From NCBI RefSeq assembly GCF_004134825.1, contig NZ_SDPN01000034.1:1-44767 (forward strand): a stretch of DNA of 44,767 bases, written 5' to 3'. Made by a program: the position numbers and the translations under genes. The notes beneath the pieces were generated by a model, which saw only the letters and a program-made list of their open reading frames with translations, searched no databases and was not told the origin of the DNA. This document shows positions 1 to 7,060 of this stretch, in pieces; positions within the stretch are counted from its first letter, which is position 1, and every line of letters begins with the position of its first letter. This DNA comes from Agromyces albus. GTDB taxonomy: Bacteria > Actinomycetota > Actinomycetes > Actinomycetales > Microbacteriaceae.

Positions 1-195
1 GCCGGCCGCGCGCGCCGACTGCACGAGCTCGCCGCAGCGCTCGACCGCAGCCGCGACGGCGGCCGCCGCGTCGGGCGCGAGCCCGTACGGTTCGAGCATC
101 GCCGGGTCGCCGAACGACCGCTGCACGTCGACTACGAGCAGGGCGGCGCCGTCGGCCGAGAGCCCGCCGAGCTGACGTTCGCGCAGGCCGGTCAT
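1..195 (-). CDS. Isochorismatase-fold cysteine hydrolase, N-terminal part (RutB-like by context)
   Basis: This is the first 65 codons of a gene that runs off the left edge. The N-terminus carries the isochorismatase-superfamily opening strand ALLVVDVQRSF, whose Asp (residue 23) is the usual member of the Cys-Asp-Lys catalytic triad; the Cys and Lys lie outside the window. The family hydrolyses amides, carbamates or ureido groups. The ATG overlaps the stop of the upstream monooxygenase as ATGA, so the two are translationally coupled. In the E. coli Rut pathway the enzyme after RutA is RutB, a ureidoacrylate amidohydrolase of this fold. That suggests, but does not prove, the same job here. An N-carbamoyl amidase of another pathway is the alternative. 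Confidence 0.8.
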   Translation of the reverse strand, partial: MTGLRERQLGGLSADGAALLVVDVQRSFGDPAMLEPYGLAPDAAAAVAAAVERCGELVQSARAAG

Positions 196-1289
196 GTGAC
201 GAGCTCGGTCGAGTCCGCCAGCTCCGTCGAGTCCGCGAGTTCCACGGCCCGAAGTGCCGGCAACACGCTCTCACCGAACGACTGCAGCCCCTCGAGGTAG
301 TCGGGGAAGATCAGCATGAGCCCATCGAGCTCCGCAGTCTCGAGGATCGAGAGCACGCGCTCGGTGACCGTGTCGGCCGAGCCCGTGACGTAGGGCGTCT
401 GGAACGCCTCCTCGCCCTTCGCGCCTTGAGCCCATGAGAGGGCTCGCGCGGGATCCCAGCCCCAGGAGCGGCGCATGTTGCCGAGCGCCTCGCGGTCGAT
501 GCCCTCGCCGTAGCGGATCGCGAGCGCTTCGGCTGCGGCATCCGTCTCGCCCTGCACGATCGTGAGCATCGAATACGTGCGCACCTCGCGGCCCTCGGAG
601 GCGGCGCGCTCGTGCACGTCGCGAGAGAGGTCGCGCATCTCGTCGAGCGTCTCGGCGCCGAGGAACGCGCCGTCGGCGTACTTCGCCTGGAACGCGCGGC
701 CCGGCTCCGACCGGCCGGCGCTGATGATCGTCGGGCGCGGGTCGGGGTGTGGCCGCGACTCGCAGTCGGTGAGCGTGAAGAACTCGCCGTTCATGGTCAC
801 CGACGGCTCCGACCACAGCCGCAGCACGGCTTGCGTCCACTCCTCGGTCATGCGGTAGCGGGCGGCGTGGCTCATCTCGGCATCCCAGATGCCCATCTGG
901 ATGAACTCGTCGGCATACGCCCCGTTCACGATGTTCATGCCCGCGCGGCCGTCGCTGATCTGCTGCAGCGTCGTGAACACCTTCGCCGCGAACGCGGGGT
1001 TCTGCATGTTCGCGTGCACCGTCGCCCAGATCTTCACGCGCTCGGTGGCCTCGGCGAGGCCCGCCATCATGGTCATCGACTCGAGCGTCTCGCCCCAGTG
1101 GTCGGTGGCGCCGCCGAAGCCGCGCCACTTCGCCATGGCCATGATGAAGTCGAGCCCGATGCCCTCGGCGAGCTGTGCGACCTGCTTGTTGTAGTCGTAA
1201 CTCGCCGGCGGGTAGGGCGCGGTCGACGAGATCATCCATCCGCCTGCCGCGTTCGGCAGGAAGACGCCGTAGTCCTTGTGCTGCATCAT
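192..1289 (-). CDS. RutA-like LLM-class flavin-dependent monooxygenase
   Basis: A 365-aa luciferase-like (TIM-barrel) flavin monooxygenase that uses reduced FMN and oxygen. The N-terminus (YGVFLPNAAGGWMISS), the block RGFGGATDHW...LESMTMMAGLA, the QMGIW segment and the C-terminal DYLEGLQSFGESVLP follow E. coli RutA as I remember it. RutA opens the uracil ring by amide cleavage. Sulfone/sulfonate monooxygenases (SfnG, SsuD) belong to the same superfamily and look less similar. I start at the first of two adjacent ATGs (1289), which has GAGAGGGA just upstream. An in-frame extension further upstream has no conserved content. It lies downstream of an ABC importer and two flavin reductases and is coupled to an isochorismatase-fold hydrolase. 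The actual substrate is unproven: a pyrimidine or another cyclic amide is most likely. Confidence 0.82.
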   Translation of the reverse strand: MMQHKDYGVFLPNAAGGWMISSTAPYPPASYDYNKQVAQLAEGIGLDFIMAMAKWRGFGGATDHWGETLESMTMMAGLAEATERVKIWATVHANMQNPAFAAKVFTTLQQISDGRAGMNIVNGAYADEFIQMGIWDAEMSHAARYRMTEEWTQAVLRLWSEPSVTMNGEFFTLTDCESRPHPDPRPTIISAGRSEPGRAFQAKYADGAFLGAETLDEMRDLSRDVHERAASEGREVRTYSMLTIVQGETDAAAEALAIRYGEGIDREALGNMRRSWGWDPARALSWAQGAKGEEAFQTPYVTGSADTVTERVLSILETAELDGLMLIFPDYLEGLQSFGESVLPALRAVELADSTELADSTELVT

Positions 1290-1353
1290 CCGTTCCCTCT
1301 CATTGCGGTGGGGGCGGATGCCGCAGCGAGCGGCATCCGCGAGTGCATTCCGG

Positions 1354-2466
1354 TCACGGCGCGGGCCACACGAGGCGCCCGTCGGCGTAGATCGCGTCGA
1401 CGTACGCGGTGTCGAAGTAGCCGAGCGCTTCTTCGGGACTGAGCTCGTTCTCGAGCAGCGAGTACGTGTCGAGCATCTCGACGAGCGCCTCGACGTTCGC
1501 CGGGTCGATGGCACCGAGGTTGCCGCCCTTGGGCTGGCTCTTGCGGATGATGCCGACCTCGGTGTTCCAGACCTTCACGTTGTGTTCGAGGTCATAGCCC
1601 TCTCCCGAGAGTTCGGCGGCATAGCCGACGCACTCCTCGGGCATCTCCTCGCAGTAGCCGAACCCGCGGAGCGTGGCGCGGAGGAAGTCCTCGACGACCG
1701 TCGGGTGCTCGGCGGCGAACCCGGTGTTCGCGGCGAGCGCGCCGAGCGATCCCGGCACTTCGTAGTCGTACGGACGCCACACCTTGACCTTGTCGCCCGT
1801 GGCCTTGAGCAGGTTCGGCTCGTTCGAGATGAACCCAGTGAGCGAATCGACCTGGTGGCGGGGCAGCACGCTCGGGTCGTAGCCGACGACGACCTGCTGG
1901 ATGCCTGCGAGGTCGACCCCGGCGTTGTCGAGCATCGCCTGCACGCTCGCAGGGAGCTCGCCCTTGTGTCCGAGGATCGTGCCGTCGAGCTCGGTGAGAT
2001 TCGTGATGTCGGGCTCGGTCATGAGCACCTCGAGCCCGACGTTCGAGTACGAGGAGATGCCGACCATGTCGATGCCGGAATCCTGCGCGAGGATCAGGTT
2101 CTGCTGAGCGACGGCGGTGAACTGCACCTGGTCGCTCGCGACGAGCTGGACGTTCTGGCTCGTATCGCCCGTGCCGGGCTGGATCTCGAGGTCGATGCAG
2201 AGGGCATCGAAGTAGCCGAGCTCTTCGGCCGCGAGCACCTCGAGGATCGAGGCAGACGCCTGGTATTGGTAACCGGTCAGGTAGGTGACGGTACCGGCAG
2301 CCTCGTTCTCGGCGCATCGCTCGGCCGAGATGGCCGAGCCGACGGATGCCTCGGGCTCGGCCGCGTCGCCGACGCTCGCGCAGCCGGTGAGCGCGACGAG
2401 CAGTGCGGCGGTTGCGGCGACGCCGGCTGTGGTGATCGTGGAGTTCAGGACGGTGCGGGGGGCCAT
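1354..2466 (-). CDS. ABC transporter substrate-binding lipoprotein, NMT1/THI5-like
   Basis: A 370-aa exported lipoprotein. Residues 1-29 form a signal peptide ending in the lipobox LTGC, so the mature protein is anchored at Cys on the outer face of the membrane. The rest resembles the SsuA/TauA/ThiY group that captures sulfonates, nitriles, pyrimidines or riboflavin-type compounds: opening strand VTYLTGYQYQASAS, EELGYFDALCIDLEIQPG, and the VQLVASDQVQFTAVAQQ region. AAGGAG stands 6 nt before the ATG. It is the third component of the importer encoded by the two genes upstream, and it comes directly before the monooxygenase, so its ligand is probably the monooxygenase substrate. The sequence alone does not define the ligand. 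Confidence 0.85.
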   Translation of the reverse strand: MAPRTVLNSTITTAGVAATAALLVALTGCASVGDAAEPEASVGSAISAERCAENEAAGTVTYLTGYQYQASASILEVLAAEELGYFDALCIDLEIQPGTGDTSQNVQLVASDQVQFTAVAQQNLILAQDSGIDMVGISSYSNVGLEVLMTEPDITNLTELDGTILGHKGELPASVQAMLDNAGVDLAGIQQVVVGYDPSVLPRHQVDSLTGFISNEPNLLKATGDKVKVWRPYDYEVPGSLGALAANTGFAAEHPTVVEDFLRATLRGFGYCEEMPEECVGYAAELSGEGYDLEHNVKVWNTEVGIIRKSQPKGGNLGAIDPANVEALVEMLDTYSLLENELSPEEALGYFDTAYVDAIYADGRLVWPAP

Positions 2467-2568
2467 GTCGTCTCCTTCAGGTGGGGTGCTGTAAGTCGTG
2501 CTCGGGGTCTTTGCTGGTCTCCGGGCAAGGGGGTAGCCGGGAGGGTGGGTCCGGGAGGGAAGCGGCGG

Positions 2569-3477
2569 CTACTTCTGCTCGCCGGAGTGGGTGTCGTGCC
2601 AATGGAGCACGCGTCGCTCGACCGCGGTGACGAGGCCGAGGAGCGCCGATCCCATGAGCGCGAGAATGAAGATCGACGCGTAGATCACGGGAAGCTTGTT
2701 GTTCGAGCTCGCGAGGCTGATGGTGGTGCCGAGGCCCTCGGATGCCCCGGGGGCGAACATCTCGGCGACGACCGCGCCGACGATCGACAGCGGGAAGACG
2801 ATCTTCAGCGCCGCGAAGAGGTAGGGCAGCGCGTTCGGGATGCGGATGTTCCAGAGCAGCTCGAGTCGCGAGGCCTTGATCGTTCGGTAGAACTGCAGCA
2901 CGGCGGCCGGCACGGATCGCAGGCCGACCGAGACGTTGATGAGGATCGGGAAGAAGCAGATGATCGCGGTCACGATGAGCTTCGGCTCGGGGCCGAAGCC
3001 GAACGCCACGACGAGCGCCGGCGCGATCGCGACGAGCGGTGTGACGTTGAGCACGACCGCGATCGGCATGACCGCGCGCTTCACCATGGGCACCTCGCTG
3101 ATCGCGATGGCGAGGATCGACGAGGCGACGAACGCGATCGCGAGCCCGAGCAGGGACTCCTGCAGGGTGACCCACGCGTTGGCGAGGTAGAAGCCGGGAT
3201 TGCCGGCGAGCGTCTCGCCGATGTCAGCGAGCGGCGGAAGCAGGTAGGGCATCGTCTCGGCGCCGAGCTGCCAGAGCAACCCGAGCGCGACGAGGGTCAC
3301 CGTGAGGGGCAGCCATCGACTGGGTCGCAGCACAGTGGGCAGGCGCCGAGGGCGAGGCGTCGCGGCATCCGCTGGGCTCGCAATCGCAGCGGTCGGAGCG
3401 GTGCCGTCTGAGGCCAGGGCGGTGGCGGGGGTCGTGGTGGCGGTGGCGCGGCGGAAGGTGTCGAGTGCGGTCATCAT
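2569..3477 (-). CDS. ABC transporter permease, TauC/SsuC type
   Basis: A 302-aa integral membrane subunit of the BPD_transp_1 family. After a basic, Pro/Ala-rich N-terminal tail of about 45 residues there are about six membrane segments. The cytoplasmic coupling loop (EAA-like) lies in the stretch RLELLWNIRIPNALPYLFAA, which contacts the ATPase. The start codon has AGGAG 6 nt upstream, and this site overlaps the stop region of the ATPase gene, so the two are expressed together. It forms the importer with the ATPase (3486-4373) and the lipoprotein (1354-2466). Confidence 0.88.
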   Translation of the reverse strand: MMTALDTFRRATATTTPATALASDGTAPTAAIASPADAATPRPRRLPTVLRPSRWLPLTVTLVALGLLWQLGAETMPYLLPPLADIGETLAGNPGFYLANAWVTLQESLLGLAIAFVASSILAIAISEVPMVKRAVMPIAVVLNVTPLVAIAPALVVAFGFGPEPKLIVTAIICFFPILINVSVGLRSVPAAVLQFYRTIKASRLELLWNIRIPNALPYLFAALKIVFPLSIVGAVVAEMFAPGASEGLGTTISLASSNNKLPVIYASIFILALMGSALLGLVTAVERRVLHWHDTHSGEQK

Positions 3478-3485
3478 CGTGGCTC

Positions 3486-4373
3486 CTACGCCGCGTTCGG
3501 CAGTTCGGGCGAGCGCCAGGCAGCCTGCAGGCGATCGCGGATGAGGTCTTCGAAGTGATGGAACTCGGGGGTCTTGAGGAGCTCAGCGCTGCGCGGGCGG
3601 GGAAGGTCGATGTCGACGACGTCGACGATGCGGCCGGGTCGCGGCGCCATCACCACGACGGTGTCCGAGAGTCGCACCGCCTCGGTGACCGAGTGGGTGA
3701 CGAAGACGACGGTCGTGGCGATCTCGTCCCACAGGTCGAGGAGCTGCTCCTGCAGCGCCTCGCGGGTGAACTCGTCGAGCGCCGAGAAGGGCTCGTCCAT
3801 GAGGAGCACCTCGGGTTGCAGCCCGAGCGCCCGCACGATGGCGGTGCGCTGCTGCATGCCGCCCGAGAGCTCGGCTGGGAGCTTGTGCATCGCGTCCTTC
3901 AGGCCGACGTCGTCGAGCAGCTGCTCGAGGTCGGGCACGCTGCGAGGGGAAGCGGATGCCGCACGCGACCGTTTACGCTCAGCCGCCCTGTTGACCCGGT
4001 GCGGCAGGGTCACGTTCTGCAGCACGTTGAGCCACGGCAGCAGCGCCGGCGACTGGGGCACGAAGCCGATGAGCTTCGCCTCGCACGCGGCGTCGGGGGA
4101 TGCGCCGAAGATCTCGACCTCGCCGGCGTCGGGTCGCTCGAGGTTCGCGATCATCCGCAGCAGCGTCGACTTGCCGCATCCTGATGGGCCGATGACGCTG
4201 ACGAACCGGCCAGGAGCGATCGTCAGGTCGACGCCGTCGAGGGCGACGAGAGCGTTCTGCCCCGAGCCGTAGACCTTGCTGGCGCCCGCGATGCGGATGG
4301 CGGTGGTGGTGGTTTCGTCGCCCGTCGCCGGGGTGGCGGGGCCTGTTGTGCTGCTCGTGGTCTTGGAGCCCAT
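3486..4373 (-). CDS. ABC transporter ATP-binding protein, TauB/SsuB type
   Basis: A 295-aa ATPase subunit of the same importer. It shows Walker A GPSGCGKST (residues 62-70), the Q-loop region, signature LSGGMQQR, Walker B VLLMDEPFSALD and the switch-histidine region VTHSVTEA. A basic Ala/Arg/Ser-rich insert (RKRSRAASASPRS) sits before the helical subdomain. I chose the ATG at 4373 because it stands 2 nt after the stop of the flavin reductase gene and the open frame before it has no ABC features. The order ATPase-permease-lipoprotein is the usual one for this transporter class. Confidence 0.88.
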   Translation of the reverse strand: MGSKTTSSTTGPATPATGDETTTTAIRIAGASKVYGSGQNALVALDGVDLTIAPGRFVSVIGPSGCGKSTLLRMIANLERPDAGEVEIFGASPDAACEAKLIGFVPQSPALLPWLNVLQNVTLPHRVNRAAERKRSRAASASPRSVPDLEQLLDDVGLKDAMHKLPAELSGGMQQRTAIVRALGLQPEVLLMDEPFSALDEFTREALQEQLLDLWDEIATTVVFVTHSVTEAVRLSDTVVVMAPRPGRIVDVVDIDLPRPRSAELLKTPEFHHFEDLIRDRLQAAWRSPELPNAA

Positions 4374-4375
4374 GC

Positions 4376-4855
4376 TCACACCAGCTTTCTGAATTCGCGG
4401 TTGTGGTAGACGAGCGGTTCGCGATTGCTGTGCACGACGTGGTCGACGGCGATGAGCAGCATGAGGTGGTCTCCTGCGGTCTGCCGCAGTTCGACGCGGC
4501 CGAAGATGGTCGCCATCGCTCCGCTCACGGCAGGAACTCGAGGCTGATCGGCGTCGAGCTCGACGCCCGCGAACTTGTCGATGCCCTTGGTGGCGAACTG
4601 GCGGGCGATCCCGCCCTGGCCGTCGGCGAGGATGTTGACGGCGACCTCCTCGGCCGCGGCGAAGGCACCGTAGCAGTCGGCCGATTCGGCGAGGAAGACC
4701 GTCACGAGCGGCGGCTCGCTCGACACCGCGGTGAAGCTGTTGGCGGTGAACCCGTAGTTGCGGCCGTCGTGCGTCGTCGTGACGAGCGTGACCGAGGTCG
4801 CCATGTGGCCGAGCGCGCGGCGCAGCGGGTTGGGCGTGGTTTCGAGCACGGTCAT
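4376..4855 (-). CDS. Flavin reductase domain protein (RutF/HpaC-like)
   Basis: A 159-aa single-domain flavin reductase of the FMN-binding split-barrel family. Recognisable parts are RRALGHMATSVTLVTTTHDG near the start, the flavin-phosphate region GFTANSFTAVSSEPPLVTV, and FGRVELRQTAGDH...IAVDHVVH toward the end. Such proteins use NAD(P)H to make free reduced FMN for two-component monooxygenases; RutF plays this role for RutA. The ATG overlaps the upstream stop (ATGA), giving translational coupling. The operon therefore holds two unrelated reductases, this one and the flavodoxin-like FMN reductase at 4852-5385. Confidence 0.85.
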   Translation of the reverse strand: MTVLETTPNPLRRALGHMATSVTLVTTTHDGRNYGFTANSFTAVSSEPPLVTVFLAESADCYGAFAAAEEVAVNILADGQGGIARQFATKGIDKFAGVELDADQPRVPAVSGAMATIFGRVELRQTAGDHLMLLIAVDHVVHSNREPLVYHNREFRKLV

Positions 4856-5385
4856 GCGCGCACCTCCTCGGCGGTGACGGCGCCGAAGAGCGCGATGCGC
4901 GCGTCGACCCACTCGGCAAGGAGCTCGTCGCGAGCGGATGCGTCGGCCACCGTGCCATCGAGCAGCGCGAGGGCGCCGAACGGGGTCTCGGCGCCGACCT
5001 CATGCAGGAGCGGACGCAAGTGGATCTCGGCCGCGAGCGTCGTGTGGGCCGGCGAGGCGGCGATCACGAGCGGGATGGCGGCGACTCCGGCGAGCGACGT
5101 TGGCCCGTAGCCGTCGAGGAACGCCTTCAGGAGTCCCGTATACGACCCCTTGTAGACCGGCGTGGCGACGATGAGGAGATCGGAGCTCGCGACGCGAGCC
5201 TGTGCAGCTGCGACATCCGCTCGGCCGGGTTCGAGCACTGCAGGGCCGAGTTCGGCGAGTTCGATGACGTCGACCTGGAGCGGTGCTGCGACACGGGCGG
5301 TGATGGCCTCGGCGAGCGCAAGAGCGGTCGCTGAGGTCTTGGACGGGGTTCTCGGGTTGCCCGAGAGTACGACGAGCGAATGCAT
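4852..5385 (-). CDS. NADPH-dependent FMN reductase, SsuE/MsuE family
   Basis: A 177-aa flavodoxin-like FMN reductase and the first gene of the monooxygenase/ABC operon. The N-terminal loop LSGNPRTPSKT binds FMN phosphate, and the block ATPVYKGSYTGLLKAFLD is typical of SsuE/MsuE enzymes that feed reduced FMN to alkanesulfonate-type monooxygenases. I chose ATG 5385 because GGAGG lies 5 nt upstream; the longer frame would use a TTG placed before that ribosome site. An SsuE-type reductase leaves open a sulfur-containing substrate for the operon, although the oxygenase itself looks RutA-like. Confidence 0.85.
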   Translation of the reverse strand: MHSLVVLSGNPRTPSKTSATALALAEAITARVAAPLQVDVIELAELGPAVLEPGRADVAAAQARVASSDLLIVATPVYKGSYTGLLKAFLDGYGPTSLAGVAAIPLVIAASPAHTTLAAEIHLRPLLHEVGAETPFGALALLDGTVADASARDELLAEWVDARIALFGAVTAEEVRA

Positions 5386-5591
5386 GGAGCCTCCACGACT
5401 CAATCCGATGTGCGAAAAGTGGAGAGCATGCGGAGCGAATCACGAAGGTGATGTGCACCGCGGAGGTCCATCTGCCTCGAAGTTACGCGTCGGGTGTTTC
5501 GCGGGCCGTGCGTCGATGTTTCACGTCTGTGAACTCTGCGGCTCTGGACGCAACTCTGGACGCTCCAGCTCTGAACCCTGTGGCGATCGAC
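5386..5591. other. Intergenic region holding the probable operon promoter, with short direct repeats
   Basis: About 200 bp between the FMN reductase start and the stop of the next gene. No coding sequence is visible. CTCTGGACGC occurs twice, at 5542-5551 and 5554-5563, a 12-bp period, followed by GCTCCAGCTCTG. These are candidate regulator sites for the minus-strand operon. I could not place a convincing -35/-10 pair and saw no thiamine or flavin riboswitch core. Confidence 0.35.
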
Positions 5592-6029
5592 TTACTCGCC
5601 GGCGAAGAGCGGAGTGATCGCGGCGTTGCCGTAGACCACGACGTCGATGCCGAGGTCGCGGGCGGCGATGGTGGCCCAGCCCGTCTGGGTGAAGGCCTGC
5701 GCGGCGGTGCCGCTCACGCACAGCATGATGCGCGCGTCGGGGAAGAGCGAGCCTTTGAGCCACGCGAGCTTGAACAGGTTGGCGCTCACGCGGTTGCGAT
5801 GCGCCGACTTGAACTCGCCCTGGTTGGCGACGAACTGCACGAAGACGGTGCCCGCGGCATCCGCGCCCTCGACCTCGAATCGCGTAGCGCCATCGACCAT
5901 GATCGTGGCCGGTGCCAGCTCGGCGCCGACCGTGCGCCCGAGCGCGGCGAGCATCTCGCCCTCGACGCTGCCGTCGACGACGCGATGGCTGGCCCGTTCG
6001 AGCTCGATGCCGCGCGTGAGTCCCGTCAT
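5592..6029 (-). CDS. Conserved hypothetical protein
   Basis: A 145-aa soluble protein with no signal peptide or membrane segment. I do not recognise the family. It has a central RFEVEGADAAG...VFVQF strand region, a polar KSAHRNRVSANLFKLAWL helix and a C-terminal WATIAARDLGIDVVVYG strand. The alternating acidic strand, Q/K strand and helix are loosely like a PD-(D/E)XK nuclease fold, but that is only an impression. I start at ATG 6029, because the frame upstream of it is formed by the palindromic repeat at 6075-6119. It is separated by 206 bp from the downstream operon and probably transcribed on its own. Confidence 0.6.
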   Translation of the reverse strand: MTGLTRGIELERASHRVVDGSVEGEMLAALGRTVGAELAPATIMVDGATRFEVEGADAAGTVFVQFVANQGEFKSAHRNRVSANLFKLAWLKGSLFPDARIMLCVSGTAAQAFTQTGWATIAARDLGIDVVVYGNAAITPLFAGE

Positions 6030-6074
6030 GGGCGACAGCCTACGAAACCTTCTGTTTCGCCCCGGTTTCCGGTC

Positions 6075-6119
6075 GGTGGTCGAGTAACGCCGGCCAAGCC
6101 CGCCGCGTATCGAAACCAC
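6075..6119. repeat. Dispersed palindromic repeat, copy A
   Basis: One end reads GGTGGTCGAGTA (6075-6086) and the other TATCGAAACCAC (6108-6119), with a GC-rich partly self-complementary middle. The same end sequences, in one or the other orientation, recur at 33638-33684, 36788-36833 and 43692-43727. The ends form an imperfect inverted repeat, so this is a REP-like element, not a transposon with its own gene. It lies between divergent genes. Confidence 0.75.
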
Positions 6120-6147
6120 ACTCGCGCTCCCTGCCAGCGCCGTATTA

Positions 6148-6186
6148 GATAGTGATACTATCCATTACTGGATAGTTTAACTATCC
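6148..6186. promoter_or_regulatory. Four-half-site operator upstream of doxX
   Basis: Two perfect dyads lie back to back: GATAGTGATACTATC (6148-6162) and GGATAGTTTAACTATCC (6170-6186), centred 23 bp apart. Their inner halves also make a third inverted repeat, ACTATCC-N6-GGATAGT (6157-6176). The AT-rich block stands out sharply from its surroundings and ends 45 bp before the DoxX start, so it probably overlaps the promoter. Size and symmetry suit a dimeric winged-helix (HxlR/MarR) or TetR repressor. No regulator gene is adjacent. Confidence 0.75.
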
Positions 6187-6231
6187 AATACGTCACCACC
6201 TGGCCGCCGCCTCTTCGAACGGAGTACAACC

Positions 6232-6744
6232 ATGGAACCGCTCATCGCCCTCCTGGCCGTCACCGGCGCTCTCCTCCTCATCGGTGCGGCGGGCGTGCGC
6301 TGGCTCCGACCGTGGACCGTTCCGCTGCGGGGTGGACTCGCCGCGATGTTCGTGCTGACCGGTGTCTCGCACTTCGTCGGGATGCGTGGCGAGCTGATCG
6401 AGATGGTTCCCCCGTGGGTGCCGGCACCAGAGCTCGTCATCACCGTGACCGGTGTTCTCGAGCTCCTCGGCGCTGCTGGGCTGCTGGTGCGGCGAACCGC
6501 GCCCCTCGCCGCCGGCGCTCTGGCGCTCATGCTCGTCGCGATGTTCCCCGCGAACGTCTACGCCGCCCTCGAGGGCATCGCCTCGACGACTGCCGACTAC
6601 CTGCTGCCGCGAACGCTGATCCAGATCGTCTTCCTCGCCGCATTGCTGGCCGTCGTCGTCTCTCACGTGCACGCGGCCCGCGTGTCAAGCCCGCGCCTCG
6701 CCACGCGGTCGCGTGCAATCGTGGCAGGGACGGAAGGAGCATGA
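6232..6744 (+). CDS. DoxX family membrane protein
   Basis: A 170-aa protein with about four hydrophobic helices: residues 3-20, 34-50, 65-85 and 90-112, with a further segment near 128-145. The sequence MFVLTGVSHFVGMRGELIEMVPPWVPAPELVITVTGVLELLGAAGLL is typical of the DoxX-like family and is quoted here by its key blocks TGVSHFV, EMVPPWVP and TGVLELLGA. These small quinone- or redox-linked membrane proteins are often controlled by HxlR/MarR-type regulators that respond to electrophiles, which fits the strong operator upstream. GGAG stands 10 nt before the ATG. It overlaps the next small gene by ATGATGA. Confidence 0.85.
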   Translation: MEPLIALLAVTGALLLIGAAGVRWLRPWTVPLRGGLAAMFVLTGVSHFVGMRGELIEMVPPWVPAPELVITVTGVLELLGAAGLLVRRTAPLAAGALALMLVAMFPANVYAALEGIASTTADYLLPRTLIQIVFLAALLAVVVSHVHAARVSSPRLATRSRAIVAGTEGA

Positions 6745-6953
6745 TGAGCGACACCGAGGGCACTGACGGCACCACCAGCGAACCGCGCCAGAAGCCGGGC
6801 GGGCTCGGCAGCGAGGGCACGATTCCCAACGAGCCCGACGGCGTGGGCGTGGGTGCCGGTGAGCCGACGACGTTCGAGCCCGAGGAAGACCCCGAGGCGG
6901 CCGCCAACCGCGACGACGAGGCAACCGAGGCGGGGCCGGGCTCCGGCTCCTGA
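6744..6953 (+). CDS. Small acidic hydrophilic protein, unknown function
   Basis: A 69-aa protein rich in Gly, Glu, Asp, Pro and Thr with no hydrophobic segment, probably disordered. Blocks such as KPGGLGSEGTIPNEPDG and FEPEEDPEAAA look conserved from memory of other Microbacteriaceae, but I know no function. AAGGAG ends 4 nt before the ATG at 6744; an ATG 3 nt earlier is possible but leaves almost no spacing. It overlaps the DoxX stop, so the two are co-translated and the protein may accompany the DoxX membrane protein. Confidence 0.6.
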   Translation: MSDTEGTDGTTSEPRQKPGGLGSEGTIPNEPDGVGVGAGEPTTFEPEEDPEAAANRDDEATEAGPGSGS

Positions 6954-6982
6954 CCGACCAGCGCGCCGATGCTCATCGCGAA

Positions 6983-7030
6983 GTGACGCGAATCGACCTT
7001 CGCTCGGGGCGGAAGGTCGATTCGCGCCAC
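6983..7030. terminator. Long perfect hairpin between convergent genes
   Basis: CGCGAATCGACCTTC (6987-7001) pairs perfectly with 7012-7026 over 15 bp around a 10-nt loop. With one mismatch the stem extends to GTG/CAC at 6983 and 7030. It lies between the end of the plus-strand DoxX operon and the end of the minus-strand secreted protein gene. There is no T-run on either side, as is common for actinobacterial terminators. A bidirectional terminator is the simplest reading. Confidence 0.65.
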
Positions 7031-7060
7031 GCAGGCTCCACTCACGCGAGGGATGTCGCG

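Noticed and set aside
1276..3411. Very long open frame on the plus strand opposite the ABC/monooxygenase genes
   Set aside because: It is antisense to genes with clear family motifs and is Arg/Asp/His-rich without recognisable domains; long antisense frames are expected at this GC content. The same holds for 12408-14279 and 14087-16636.
5386..5591. A thiamine or flavin riboswitch before the NMT1/THI5-type ABC operon
   Set aside because: I looked for conserved TPP (CTGAGA...ACCTGA) and FMN element cores on the minus strand and saw neither.
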